Counted from the stretch's first letter, positions 46,556 through 58,589 are shown. The stretch: DNA of 64,000 bases from Kryptolebias marmoratus (GCF_001649575.2 NC_051448.1:20314328-20378327), one strand, 5' to 3'. Numbers and translations: made by a program. Notes: generated from the letters alone by a model not told the origin.

Positions 46556-46627
46556 TGACCTTTGGCCCGAGAGGTCAGCTTTGTGTTCCTGCAGGATGAC
46601 CTTTGGTAATGAGAAGGTAGATGACCT
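46556..46627. promoter_or_regulatory. Cluster of nuclear-receptor half-sites including a DR1
   Basis: TGACCTTTGGCCC (46556-46568) reads GGGCCA-A-AGGTCA on the minus strand, a direct repeat spaced by one base of the HNF4/PPAR-RXR type. AGGTCA follows at 46572, TGACCTTTGG at 46597 and TGACCT at 46622. Confidence 0.4.
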
Positions 46628-47241
46628 GGAAGCGCGTTGTTCCCAACTCCTGGGAACTCAAACAGTGAACGCACGAAGGCACACAAGAACAGCCCCAGAG
46701 CTGTTCCAGGTTTGAGCGGTATCAATCTTTTAATACCGGTAAATCTTCCTCAGATTATCTGTGTTTTATAGGACTACCGCCTGCCTACAAAGACTTGTGA
46801 TGATTTATTATTGCATGCAATTTAGAGTATTTTAAGGGTTTATAAGATATTTTTAACCCTACTTTTTTAAACTAAGGATGCAACAGACAGGTGTTACTTA
46901 GTAATTGCTAGTTCATCACAAAGCAAAGCCTTCAAACGTAAAAATCAGATGAATAAATAAAGGCTTTATAACTGTGCACACAGAGGGAAACAGTTGTTAC
47001 AGTGGATATCATCAGTCTACACACACCTGGTAAAATGCCAGGTTTTTTGTGATGCAAAACTGGAACTACGATAAAATTTTTCAAAACTTTTTCCATCTTT
47101 TAATATGTACTGCTCGACTGAAAAAATAAAAATAAGTTGGATATGAAATAAACAAGTAGCGCATTAGTAATTCAGCAGGAGAGCTGTGCGGTTATCATGG
47201 CAGAGCTGCTGTTTACTCTTCCTGCAGTTCTCCTCCTAAAG

Positions 47242-47982
47242 CACATGTGTCAAACTCGAGGCCCGCGGGCCAGATCCGGCCCTTGGTAACAATTTATCTG
47301 GCCTCCCTAAGGCAACATTTAAGCTTCATTAGATCCAACCGTCCGTCCGGTCGGTGACAGATCGAGTCTGTGTCGCTTCTTATTTCTGTTTACTGATGTC
47401 TTCTTGTTGCTTTGAAGCCAAGAAAGTAGGTTTTAATTTCTCAGTAAGCTTTTATTTTGACGTAGAAAAGGCGGGACCAATCAAACTCTTGTTGGTGAAA
47501 CTTGCATCAAACTCTTGTTGGTGAAACTTGCATTCAGGAGACGATGTTGGATATCTGCCATGAGAGTGAGTCAGCTTTGATGTTTTAATGTCTTTTTCTG
47601 TATTTTCTTCCTGTTTCAGTTCAATGTTAGTATCTGTACGATTGGAGTTTTGTTGACAGCTTTTTAGCTGCTTTAATGGAGGAAAAAACTCATAAGAAGG
47701 CCGAAGAAATGAAGGCTAATGACGCGTCTTTTTAAGTTTATTCTATTTTTCTTTGTTTATTAAACTAAGTTTGTTCTGAATTCTGTAGAATATTTATATT
47801 TATATATTGTTTCTGAATTCAGAAAAGTTACTTGATATTAGCTGTTTGAATAATTTAATATATTATGTCTAAAACTGAGGTTAATTGTGTATACTTTAAA
47901 CAAATATTGACCGTGATTGGCCCTTGGCTGGGACCAAGGTGTTAATTTTGTCCCCCTTCTGTTTCTGAGTTCGACCCCCCTG
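47242..47982. mobile_element. hAT non-autonomous element with perfect 8-bp target duplication
   Basis: Left end cacatgtgtcaaactcgagg and right end, reverse complemented, caggggggtcgaactcagaa; the inner TGTCAAACTC and GGTCGAACTC align. TCCTAAAG lies at both sides (47234-47241 and 47983-47990). The left end also has the familiar gccagatccggcccttgg block. A 26-bp tandem duplication (caaactcttgttggtgaaac plus six bases) lies at about 47482-47535. There is no transposase frame. Confidence 0.9.
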
Positions 47983-47990
47983 TCCTAAAG

Positions 47991-48710
47991 AGTAGATGTC
48001 GCTACATAGAATATAATACAGCCGAAGAAGTTTACATAAAGTACACTCGGTTTGTGTAGGAAGAGCTCCAAAGTTTTTAAAGACAATATTTACGGTGGTA
48101 TATCTTACAACAGCGTTAGCGACCAACCATAGCTCCATCATGTACTTTTGTCTTTTCTCTAGGTAAAAAAAATAATAAAAACAAACAAAATATAAACGAG
48201 GCAAATTTTGATGACTGATATTCTTCAGTTGTCAAGGCACCACATTCTGAACGTTAGGCAAACAGCTGGAGTTGGAAACTCATTTGCAAAGGACATTCGT
48301 GTCCGTTCTCAACGTCCTCACGTGATGCTTGAATTTTGAACAAAAAATTTGTGCAAAAAAACTAAAAACAGTCTCAAAATTGTCGCAGGTGTCCCAAACC
48401 CTTCTCAGTTTCCTTTGCAGATTTCTAGAGCTGCATTTTGACACCTGCATCCGAGCTCTCCTTATGACAGAGAAACATCTTAGGCTACAGCCCTATTTGT
48501 CCAGGACTACAAACCCCACTGATGAGGCATAATTAATAAAAACTGTTTCGAATCTGTTGTCGTTTCAAAAGTGTGTCCCATTAGATTTACATGACAAACA
48601 TGGAACCGGCTCCTGTTTTGCAAGCCATTCACATAAAAATAATGTGATTTTTTTCACACCTGGCTGTGCAAAACATGGGCATGTATCTTGCTGGTCACTT
48701 GGTCACATAT
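47991..48710. other. Intergenic sequence, no gene seen
   Basis: No supported frame or repeat. Confidence 0.35.
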
Positions 48711-49380
48711 ACCCCTTTTACACGGACCCTAACGGTCCCGGCTCCACTCTACTCGGCTCGCTCTGCGAGCGTTTACATCTGCATTTTTTCGAGGCCGGTC
48801 CTGCTTCTTTGGTCCTTGCTTCGGAGTCAGGCCAGCCGGGCCGGCCCTGCTTCGTGGGTGGCGCAAGCTTAGCTCCTGTTCACTCATTGGTCGTGGGTGT
48901 GACCAGATGCAAGCATAAAGAGCAAACGGTAGGAATATAAACAAAGGCGTTAGCTTACCCTGCAACGTTTATGCCGTCTGTCCCCCAGCTGAAGGCCTGT
49001 AAAGCCTGAAATCTCCGGCTGATAACAGCTGTCCTACTCCGCGCAACAATGGCGGCATCCAGAGCATTTCTTCCACTGCGCCTCTCTTCCTGAAGTCTCT
49101 GGAGAATCCCCATAAGTTTAAAAACAGCAACAACACAGGGCCAACGTTGTCCATAACACTTTCATTGTTTACACAACTTGCGGCAAGTTTCGGTAGCGCA
49201 CCCCCCCGCGCCGCGGCCCCGCCGCCCGCAACACGAGGAGGCGTTCCTCTGCTACCGACCAAACTGGCCGGTGTGAACACGATGCATTCTTTATAGAGCC
49301 GAGCAGAGTAGAGCAGAGTAGAGTGGAGTAGAGTGGAGTAGAGCCGGACTTCTGAATTAGGGTCTGTGTAAAAGAGGCTT
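48711..49380. mobile_element. DNA element with ~20-bp inverted ends (cttttacacggaccctaa)
   Basis: The left end cccttttacacggaccctaa and the right end, reverse complemented, ctcttttacacagaccctaa. The sub-terminal parts on both sides are rich in agtagagtggag-type repeats. Flanks share TATA (48708-48711 and 49380-49383), possibly the target duplication. Interior GC is high around 49197-49230. I cannot fix the superfamily; PIF/Harbinger is the best guess. Confidence 0.65.
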
Positions 49381-50510
49381 ATACACTACATCTAAAAATG
49401 GAGCTTTTTTTTTGTCTTCCAATTTTCGATCACCAACTAGTTCCCGGCAGTCCTACTTTCAGTGATATCCTCGCTTTCGTGTGTTTTCTGGAAGCTCAGT
49501 GGAATTAAAGTTATTCTAGATGAACTTTGTCGATGTTTTGGGTGTTGATGACTCCCTTAATAAGGCCGAGGCTTCAGTTTAATGTCCTTGTTGACCAGCA
49601 GCACATCGGTGATCACGAAGTACTTAAAACACTCGTCTGGATCCAAGAAAGAACGTTTCTTTTAGTAGGTTCAACCAAGTTGTTTCTGCAGTTTGTGACG
49701 GGGTTAAAACCGTACTCTGACGTGATTTTAATCATCCAACTCCCCAATCACAAGGCCATTTGACTTGATTGGCCATTCTGGCCTGTTTTGAATTGCTCTT
49801 GCCTTTTCTGACTCTCTTCCCAACACTGCTGCTTTCATCCCTGGAGATCCTCCATGTTGATATCCACATGTAATTTAATACAGGCCTAATCTTTTACCCC
49901 CCCCCCCCTCCTCATTTGAAAACCTGTCTGGTCCCGTTGCAATTTACATATCTGGTTTGGAATCAAACAGCTGAAAAAAGACACAAGTGGAGAGAGAAGC
50001 GGGTAAAGGCTTCTTGGCCGGCTTCCACCTGTTGCAAAGATTGTTAATCTTTCATAGCGGGCTCTGCTTCTCTCGTCTTTATTTTCTCAAGAGGGCCCAA
50101 GTTAAATGTGATTCTTTGCCGTTTTTGCACTCTTCCGTCTCTACTTTTTCATTCTTGTTAAATCATATACCAATGGGAACCATCAGGCAGAGCCAAGGAG
50201 CCAGAACAATCATCAGCGCTGAAAACTTACTGAACATGCAGTTCTCTAAATGCTGCGTTAGTTTGAGTTGAGTCCTTTTTCAAAATCTCATATGTTTTTG
50301 TTAGTAAAACTGCCGTTGTTCAACTCAGTACTAAGTAAGTCTTAATAAGAATTATTATGTTCTCCAGTACGAGCTGTGATTATCTGCACCTTATTGTCTT
50401 GGTGGCGCATGATTAGGTGACACTCGTCTAAGTAGTCAGGAAAATAGTTCTTTATCCCCCGACACCAAAAGGCATGCGATAATGTTTTTAATTGATTGAT
50501 TCCATGTTCA
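49381..50510. other. Intergenic sequence, no gene seen
   Basis: Contains a poly-C run at about 49898. No supported frame. Confidence 0.35.
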
Positions 50511-50684
50511 TTTGTCTGCCATATTAGCAAAATATCTCATGAGCCACTGGACATATTTGAATGACTTTCCTAGAAAGTAATCACTGGATGGACATCTGCA
50601 GCTGTTTAATTTTTTGGAGTCAACCTGATTCAAGATGCCCCAGCTAGTTGAACTTAGCAGAAGCAAAAATGGCCGTAGACTTTT
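50511..50684 (+). repeat. ~300-bp unit repeat family, partial unit left of a hAT-like element
   Basis: Forward orientation: attagcaaaatatctcatga, gccactggacatatttg, ggagtcaacctgattcaaga, then aaaaatggccgtaga. Confidence 0.85.
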
Positions 50685-51132
50685 ATTAACGCAAAATCAA
50701 GCAAACCCCGCGAAATCGCAACTTCTTGCAACTTTGCCCAAAACACCGCAACTTTCCCTCAACTTTAACCCAATATTTAATGTTTCTAAAGTGATTCGCC
50801 ACCGTTTCTGCGGTCTAATGTCTTCTTTGTGGGTTTGTGTAGTGCATAATAACAAATAACTCACGAAGAAGACACGTGACGTCACATCCTGTTAACATCA
50901 GAATGCCGGGAGCGTGCAGGAGCAGCGAGTGAAGCGAAAATGTGAGCTAATGCTTCACATTTGCCCACAAAGATTTCAACAAAGGACCGCGCAAAACACC
51001 GCAGTGAAGTTAGTTTTAAGTTGGATGTTGGATATTCACGCTCCGTGGAGTTAGCGGCGTCTAGCTCACGGCTGACCCGAAACAGGAACGCTAATGTCGG
51101 CCAGCCGTTCTCTGCCGGCCCCTTTTCTCACG

Positions 51133-51269
51133 NNNNNNNNNNNNNNNNNNNNNNNNNNNNNNNNNNNNNNNNNNNNNNNNNNNNNNNNNNNNNNNNNNNN
51201 NNNNNNNNNNNNNNNNNNNNNNNNNNNNNNNNNNNNNNNNNNNNNNNNNNNNNNNNNNNNNNNNNNNNN
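51133..51269. other. Assembly gap (137 N)
   Basis: Unknown sequence inside the hAT-like element. Confidence 1.
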
Positions 51270-51270
51270 A

Positions 51271-51475
51271 TGCTTCACATTTGCCCACAAAGATTTCAGC
51301 AAACCAGTTTCCTCCCCAGCTGCAGCTGTTTTGCACGTCCTGCAGTGTAATCATGGAACATAAACGCATCGACAAACACTTTGTGTCTGCAAAACATGTG
51401 AGGAGAGCTGCAGAGGAGGGACAATCCAGAAATGGTCTGAATGTCAGTTTAGAAGCTATCAAAGTTCTCAAATAA
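51271..51475 (+). pseudogene. CGGBP1-like zinc-finger fragment, copy 2
   Basis: Open frame containing PTKISANQFPPQLQLFCTSC, then VIMEHKRIDKHFVSAKHVRR, and ending at TAA (51473-51475). Compared with copy 1 it lacks the HESGGK block before the first cysteine pair, but both cysteines and the HxxxxH pair remain. No ATG can be seen because the upstream part is in the gap. Confidence 0.55.
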
Positions 51476-51691
51476 AGCACCTTTTGAGAATGTTGATGTT
51501 TGTTGGTAATTATCTTACAAAACTAGTAAGTATTTTTGGTTTATATATGAAAAGTTATGTTTTTTATTGGTTTTAGTATTTTTAAAAAAATCGCAACTTT
51601 TCATCGCAACTTTTAGGAAAATGCCCCGCGAAATCAGGCATTTTAGCCCGCAACAATCACAAAAAATGCCAACGAAATCCTGGAGGGACTG

Positions 51692-52275
51692 AGAAAGAAA
51701 TCATTGGAAATACATCTACAACTGATTACCTTTTGGATAACTCATTTTAAGATGGCCACCACAGCCGTCTGGCTTTAAGAAACTCCAATATGGCTGTACC
51801 TCAGCCATTTTTACAGATACTCTGCTATGATTTGGTTTGAGAGTAGCTTGGCATCATCCCTGACACATACTTTAAGAGCTACTCATTACACAAGATCCTT
51901 GCTTAAATCTTTGGCATTAACTGTTGGACTCAACCCTTGAATGTCTGTTAGCAGAACGTCTCATGAATCACTGGACAGATTTGATTGACTCTCTCAGAAA
52001 GCAATCATTGCATGAACTGATTAACGTTTGGAGTCAACTACAGCTAATCAACCTCTGCGAACATAGAAATTGCCATGACTCTGTCAATTTTACTGATATT
52101 GAGCTGAAATTTGATGTGTTAGTAGCTGAGAGTCGTTAACGACACATACGATGAAGGGATCTTCTGAGATATTGTATGAAATCGTGCATGATTTTTAAGA
52201 TTTGACCAAAACGGCGACAACTCTGTCATTTGTGAACCTAAAATGATATTAGTTTAAAGATGGTTGTGGCGGTTT
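51692..52275 (+). repeat. ~300-bp unit repeat family, two units right of the hAT-like element
   Basis: Forward orientation. The first unit starts mid-way (agaaagaaatcattgg) and the second has tgtctgttagcagaacgtct at 51940. The tail continues to about 52275 (gaccaaaacggcgacaactc). Confidence 0.85.
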
Positions 52276-55059
52276 GAGGTAAATTAGCCATAAGTCTACT
52301 AACAGTGTGTCCATGTGTCATGTCATTAAATGTATGTGGCTTTTTGGGGGGGACTTGTCTGTTTATGTAAGCCTGCCTAGTCTTTGACTTCGGAACAATA
52401 ATATGCGACCTGTCTGTGGAACTCCGCCCGCCCCTGAAACACAGCAGGAATAAACCAGGTTTCAGTGCTGTCCTGTCTGTCTGGAAACAGCTTTCGCTCA
52501 GAGGAAATGAGTCTATGAAACATCGGCATTGCTCAAATTCCTCCCCTTGTGTCATCGCCGCTAAAGCAAATAACGGCTTAGGGGGAAGGATTGTGCGACT
52601 GAATCAACAGATCGTCTGTATCGTCCCTGGCTCTAAGGGAGCATTTTCAGAATTGTTTGAAGGCTGGAATTGGGGGGGGGCTTCTTTGAAAGATGGCTCC
52701 AGCTTTTGAGCAACCTGCTTTACTAAAACTCTGCTTTTTTTAATGTTTGGAGTCTTTGTATTTAGTCGCAAGGCCAACTGATTTTTATAACCTCATCAAA
52801 CACAACATGTGTTGATACCATCAGATAGATCTTTTAAAGACAAATCCAACAGAATTTGAATTGTTAAAATCGGTCTACTGGTTACCAATTTATTGTCAAA
52901 GAAGGATCATCAGAATGGGTCTAAATTAATACAATGCTTAAATAGTCAGCAATAGAAAGTCCTGTGTTTAACTTCCTGTTCTCACACCAGGCTGAAGCTG
53001 AGGAATCGCTCTGATTGGCTGGAAATTTTTAGGCTATTCCTTCCTGGATAACACCTGAGCAAAGCAGTCCAAAGTGCCAGCTCCTGCTCGGCTCTTTTGC
53101 CGACGTCTATCATAAAATGTTTTGTTTCATCTGAGTTGAGAAGTGAGTGAATGAATTAGCTCGATCGTTGCCTGACGCAGTTCGCTACAGCGCCACCGTT
53201 AAATGTTTATTTAACGGATTAAGAACATACAGAGGATGAACAGGTTGGGAGCATACAGGTGGCCTTGAATTATTTAGGTTCATGGTTGTAAAAGATGTTT
53301 GACACTGGAAGGGGGAGTCACAGGACTCGAGTCTTCAGAATGTGAGTGACTTGTTTGTAAAGCAGAGCAGACTTTGACTCGAGTCATTGGATTAATTGGG
53401 GTGTGCACGCTTGTCCCGGGCCCACCACTGACCCGAGGTGGATGGGCAGTGGATGAGTGGGAATTAATTGGGGTCAGACTGGGACCAACTCAGCATGGAA
53501 ACCTTTTTCCACTTTACACACCGCTGGCACATGTTTGCGGTAAGCCAAGTGGAAGAAGTTTGAGGAAATAAAGTCCAACAATAGAACCAATAACACTAAT
53601 TCTTTAGGACTGCGGTTTATCATCTTTACTCTACATAATAACGTATTTTTTCTGTGTTTGTGTTAGTGATATAAACTTTCATCTATTATCTTCTAATGTT
53701 AAAAAGAAACTGTGTAACAGACATGGTAATGCTTTAATTTTTCAAAACACAAAAACCATGTTTAAAGTTAACAGGAAAGTCTAGCATCACATTTAGGATT
53801 CTGTGTAGCAAGAAGGGAAATTTTCTTGACGGTTATTTTGTCCTAAATCACCTCTCAGTGGGATTTTATCTTAGTGAAAATGCTTCGACCTTTCTGGTTT
53901 GAATAAGCCCGTTGTTACTTACCCTCAGACAGGGAGGCTGGGAGGAAATTTAAGCCCTTTTTTGCTGAGTTAAAAAGGTCCCTCTGACCTGAGGTCACAG
54001 CTCTAAAATGGACTAAATATCCCTACTTCTTCACATCTGTCCTTCTCGAATCCTGAAACTGCGGCGCCCGCTCTCTTCATCTTCTTCACGTCGACACACA
54101 CCTCAGTAATTGGTGATGTGGACCATATGTTAGCCTTCTGTTCTACGAAGCCATTAGACACAGTCAAGGACGTTTCCTAACCTTGTTACTGGACTACCTG
54201 TCCCGTCCTGGACTGGCATCCAAGGCGAAGGGATTTAGCCTTCCGCTCCCGTTTCCTTCTTTCAGAGGGATTTATCACTTTTGCCTCCATTAAATCAAAG
54301 CTTACAGCTTCAAGACACGAGGAGTGAAGATGTCATTCACCTTTAGGTGACCTGCTTGAACCTTTTTACCAGACGAAGGAGATTCGGTGGGATGGACCCC
54401 TCAGCTGTGTTAGCCACTTAGAAAAACATCTGCCGATTTTAGCGAACAGGTTTGTTTTTATGTTTGAGTTTAGATTTTTCTGTTTGGATCATGGCAATCA
54501 GGCTGTGAAGGTCTTAATACTCCAACAACTACTGCTTTGCAAACTTTCATCAATTCCATCTTCTCTTGCAAGGTAGTTTTTCAAAAGGTTTGAAGTTCTT
54601 GTTTCTCAAGTATTTTTAGCAAAAAGTAACACTTTTTTACCTTGTTTACGGTACAGATACACTTATTTATAGAATTCAGTCTGTGCTGCTTTAACCTTAG
54701 GTAAGTAGTTTTGGTCAACACCTTGGTCATGGTTATATATTGTCACTGTTGGACAAAAACCTTGTTTGTGTTTTTTTTTGTAATTAATCAGGTCTATTGC
54801 TCACCTGTCACATCTGTTTATGGTTTAATCCAATAAAACATTGAAAAAGAGCTTGTAACCAAGTCTTGTACCTTCACTGGATCCTTAAACTCTCTACAGA
54901 ACTTTATGGCCACAAACATTAATGCTATAAGGAAAGATTTTTTAAATTTTAATTAATATTGATGAAAGTTTGAAAATGGGTTTCTGCCTAACAGAACGAT
55001 ATGTGATTTGAATGCTTGCTCGAGAAAAGTATATATCTGTGACAGGAAAATATTGTCTT
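52276..55059. other. Intergenic stretch, no gene supported
   Basis: Largely non-repetitive. I found no exon with paired splice sites and a plausible product. Confidence 0.35.
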
Positions 55060-55534
55060 TGTGTCTCTACAGATTTACCAGACTTTGGGACTTTCTTTTT
55101 CAGTCTGAAGGCAGTAATACATCCAGAGCATGCTTCATGGTCATCTTGCAGGTAGGACATGTATACTAATCCTCAAACAGATGCTTCAGTGGACCCTCGC
55201 TGTGCTGTATGGTAGCATCGTGTGTAACACACTGAACATGCAGCACAGAGAGCTGAGGACAGAGTTGTCTCAGGAGATTAGAAAGAAAATAAATGACATC
55301 ATGGTCAAGGTAAAGACTATAAGACCGTCTCCAAGCAGCCGGATGTTCCTCGGACTACAGCTGCTCAGATTATTCAGGACTGGAGACAACCCGCCTGGAT
55401 GTGTCCACAAGAGGAAAACCGATGACAGATTATAGAGACGGATAATATGAGTTGTGACCAAAGAGCCCAGAACAACTAAAGAGAGATTAGAGGTGAACTC
55501 CAAGGTCAAGGGTCATCAGTGTCAGATCCAAGGA

Positions 55535-56676
55535 ACTCTTTTTACTGAATCGACTGGAGAGTTGGGTTGGACTCTCCGGTCCAGTGCTCAACTGGTTTGA
55601 ATCTTACATAAAGAACAGGGATTTCTTTGTTTCAATCGGAAACTTCTCATCAGAGAGGTCAAAGGTCACATGTGGGGTACCCCAAGGTTCAATCCTAGGA
55701 CCCCTTCTTTTCAATATATATATGCTCCCACTGGCTCAGGTNNNNNNNNNNNNNNNNNNNNNNNNNNNNNNNNNNNNNNNNNNNNNNNNNNNNNNNNNNN
55801 NNNNNNNNNNNNNNNNNNNNNNNNNNNNNNNNNNNNNNNNNNNNNNNNNNNNNNNNNNNNNNNNNNNNNNNNNNNNNNNNNNNNNNNNNNNNNNNNNNNN
55901 NNNNNNNNNNNNNNNNNNNNNNNNNNNNNNNNNNNNNNNNNNNNNNNNNNNNNNNNNNNNNNNNNNNNNNNNNNNNNNNNNNNNNNNNNNNNNNNNNNNN
56001 NNNNNNNNNNNNNNNNNNNNNNNNNNNNNNNNNNNNNNNNNNNNNNNNNNNNNNNNNNNNNNNNNNNNNNNNNNNNNNNNNNNNNNNNNNNNNNNNNNNN
56101 NNNNNNNNNNNNNNNNNNNNNNNNNNNNNNNNNNNNNNNNNNNNNNNNNNNNNNNNNNNNNNNNNNNNNNNNNNNNNNNNNNNNNNNNNNNNNNNNNNNN
56201 NNNNNNNNNNNNNNNNNNNNNNNNNNNNNNNNNNNNNNNNNNNNNNNNNNNNNNNNNNNNNNNNNNNNNNNNNNNNNNNNNNNNNNNNNNNNNNNNNNNN
56301 NNNNNNNNNNNNNNNNNNNNNNNNNNNNNNNNNNNNNNNNNNNNNNNNNNNNNNNNNNNNNNNNNNNNNNNNNNNNNNNNNNNNNNNNNNNNNNNNNNNN
56401 NNNNNNNNNNNNNNNNNNNNNNNNNNNNNNNNNNNNNAACACTGGGTGCCTTTAAATCTCAACTTAAAACCCACCTGTTTAGAGTTGCTTATGGCTAAAT
56501 TAGGGTTAGAGTGCGGGTTTTTGATGTTTGTCTCTTTCTTACTGTTTATTCAATGTCACATGCTGTTTTTATTTTGTTTTTTTTGTGTTTTTTTTTTAAT
56601 TATGTAAAGCACCTTGAAATGCCTTGCTGCTGAAATGTGCTATACAAATACAATTTGATTGATTGATTGATTGATT
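55535..56676 (+). mobile_element. 5'-truncated LINE-2-type retrotransposon (with assembly gap)
   Basis: The frame LNRLESWVGLSGPVLNWFES continues to CGVPQGSILGPLLFNIYMLP, the reverse-transcriptase GVPQGSxLGP motif, then enters a 696-bp gap (55742-56437) where the YADD motif should be. After the gap comes the C-terminal block TLGAFKSQLKTHLFRVAYG and a stop. The 3' tail has taaagcaccttgaaatgcct, aaatgtgctatacaaatac and (TTGA)n, typical of teleost LINE-2 (L2/Maui type). The copy lacks its 5' part and endonuclease. Confidence 0.88.
55742..56437. other. Assembly gap (696 N)
   Basis: Unknown sequence inside the LINE-2. Confidence 1.
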
Positions 56677-57000
56677 CAAACCTGAGACAGATGGAGCAGT
56701 TGGATCAGGAGTGGACCAAAATACCTGTGGACAGGTGCAGAAGTCTCAGAGAGAGGGACAGAAATCACCTGATTGTAGTGATTGGGTCAAAAGGTTGTGC
56801 AACTCAGTATTAAGTTAAGGGTACCATCCTTTGGATAAAGGCCAGTTTTATTAGTTTGTTTTTTAAATAATTTTGTTAGTTTTTAGTGTTTTTTTTTCTT
56901 TTTACTTTCATCAGTTTCGAGATATTTCGGTGACCTTTTGTGAGTTTGTCTTTCTTTAATGTAAGGGTACAAACAAGTGTGTGCCTCTGTACGAATCTTG

Positions 57001-58589
57001 ATACACTGCCAGTGATCTGATTCCTGAGCGATAAATGAGCCCCAATTACTGTCACAGTACAACTCAGCCTTTAATGATGATTGGAAGACACGTTTGATTC
57101 AACAGATGGAGATCTGATGCAATACAACAAAGTCATTCAGTAAGACTTCTTACTGACGTCCAAACTAAAAATATTGCACAATGGGTTTACCACTCTTAAG
57201 CAGCAAGTGCATTTTTTTAATATTCTAAATAACAAAACACAAGTCAACCTTTTTTCATTCTTCATTCTTGAGCTGGAGATCCACGAGCTTTCAGACTCGT
57301 CGGCTATTTGCATTCCTCCGACACGGAAAGCCACAACATCAGCAGCCGTCAGGGTGCCCTACGTGCATGTACGCTCACACAGACGAGCACGATTAAAGGG
57401 CGGCCGCTCGACGGCCTGACGCACCAACGAGCTTCCACCTTAATTTGTGCTCCTCTTATTTTAACACGACGTGGCAGCCGGTGTGAAGGAATGAGGCGGA
57501 ACGGCGTCCAACTTGGACCTGCCGAGGCTCTGAGCAGAGGGAAGGAGGGAGTTTTGGGCTGACTGCAGTTGGCCCGAAAGCCTTTCGGCAGGTCGGAACA
57601 GAACCGACCGCAGAGGCAGACTGAATGTGTGTGTTGATGGGTTACGAAGTCGTAGGTGATGACTGAGCTTAGATTTACACTTCACCATGAAGTCACGTGT
57701 TGGACAAAGGGAAGGGACACTCTGAACTACTGACACCGTTCCTGTGAATGACTGTAAACAATAACACTCGTTCATAGAAGCCATTCAGTGGGAGGTAAAC
57801 ACCTGTACTGCGCTCACTGACCCAGCTTCGACATGAAGAACAAACATCCGAACTTTTTACCGCAGGCTTGTCTCCACTTGTCACACAGAGGCACGGTGAA
57901 AGGAAGAGGGCCCGAGACGCCTGCTTTTTTTTTCCCCCCGACTCCCTGCACGTTTTCTTTAATAGGCTGCGTGTGATTAAGGGACGCTGATGAAAGGGAG
58001 CAGAGGTGGAGGGACTTTTACACCGGGGTCATAATAGAGGGGTTTTCAGAGGTTGTTCACGCGATGATGTCAAGGCCGTAACATTTAAGCAGGAGTCTTT
58101 GGGCTCGCCTGCTTGAGAGAGAAATTCACAGGAAAAAAAAAAGCCGTATGAGTAAAAGCGTGTTTTAACTTTGGCTTTTTTCAGCTTACTGGGGAGGTCG
58201 TTCAAAGAAAACTCACAAAAGACAGGAACGCGGTCCAGCACAGCAGAAAGCTTTCATTAGATTTCAAAATGTCAGCTCACGTTAGGCTCATAATCTGATC
58301 TTCAAAACATCCAACTGAATCATACGACATGTGAGTCATTAACTGGCAACTTCAGTGAAATGTTTGGTAAAGACGACGACTTTTATTTTGCAATCTTTCT
58401 GCATCCAGAGCCTGATATGCTGCATTTTATTCCGCGACGACAAAGAGATGCTGCTCATAAGTCCCACTTTTATTTCACCGGGTGACCAGTTACTACATTA
58501 GTGTAGTGTAGGTATAGTGAAGAATGAAAATCTGACACTGATTATAGGCTAACACCATCTGTATTTGTTGTCCAGTGAAGCTTGTAATC
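57001..58589. other. Intergenic stretch, no gene supported
   Basis: About 57330-57640 is CpG-richer and unique-looking, but holds no frame with splice signals I would defend. Confidence 0.35.

Larger units (their letters stand above)
43491..47233. other. Long intergenic stretch without a supported gene
   Basis: Mostly non-repetitive. A weak match to the 300-bp family lies near 43870-43950. About 44540-44720 and 45590-45780 are GC-richer and unique-looking. Candidate regulatory motifs are at 46556-46627 and a G-quadruplex-prone tract at 46171-46201. Confidence 0.35.
50685..51691 (+). mobile_element. hAT-like element carrying a CGGBP1-like zinc finger, copy 2 (with assembly gap)
   Basis: It is the inverse of the copy at 12938, running from ttattaacgcaaaatcaagc to the terminus cctggagggactg at 51691. 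The outer 40 bp or so of the left end is missing. A 137-bp run of N lies at 51133-51269. The stretch tgcttcacatttgcccacaa occurs both before (50951) and after (51271) the gap, which points to an internal duplication or a mis-assembly. Confidence 0.7.
55060..57000 (+). mobile_element. Tc1/mariner remnant split by a LINE-2
   Basis: The N-terminal part, at about 55235-55530, encodes MQHRELRTELSQEIRKKIND and, after a frameshift, VVTKEPRTTK. The C-terminal part, right of the LINE at about 56676-56815, encodes QMEQLDQEWTKIPVDRCRSL and RNHLIVVIGSKGCATQY followed by a stop. A Tc1-type tail follows (gtaagggtacaaacaagtgt). The catalytic middle, some 200 residues, is absent from both visible sides. Confidence 0.7.
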
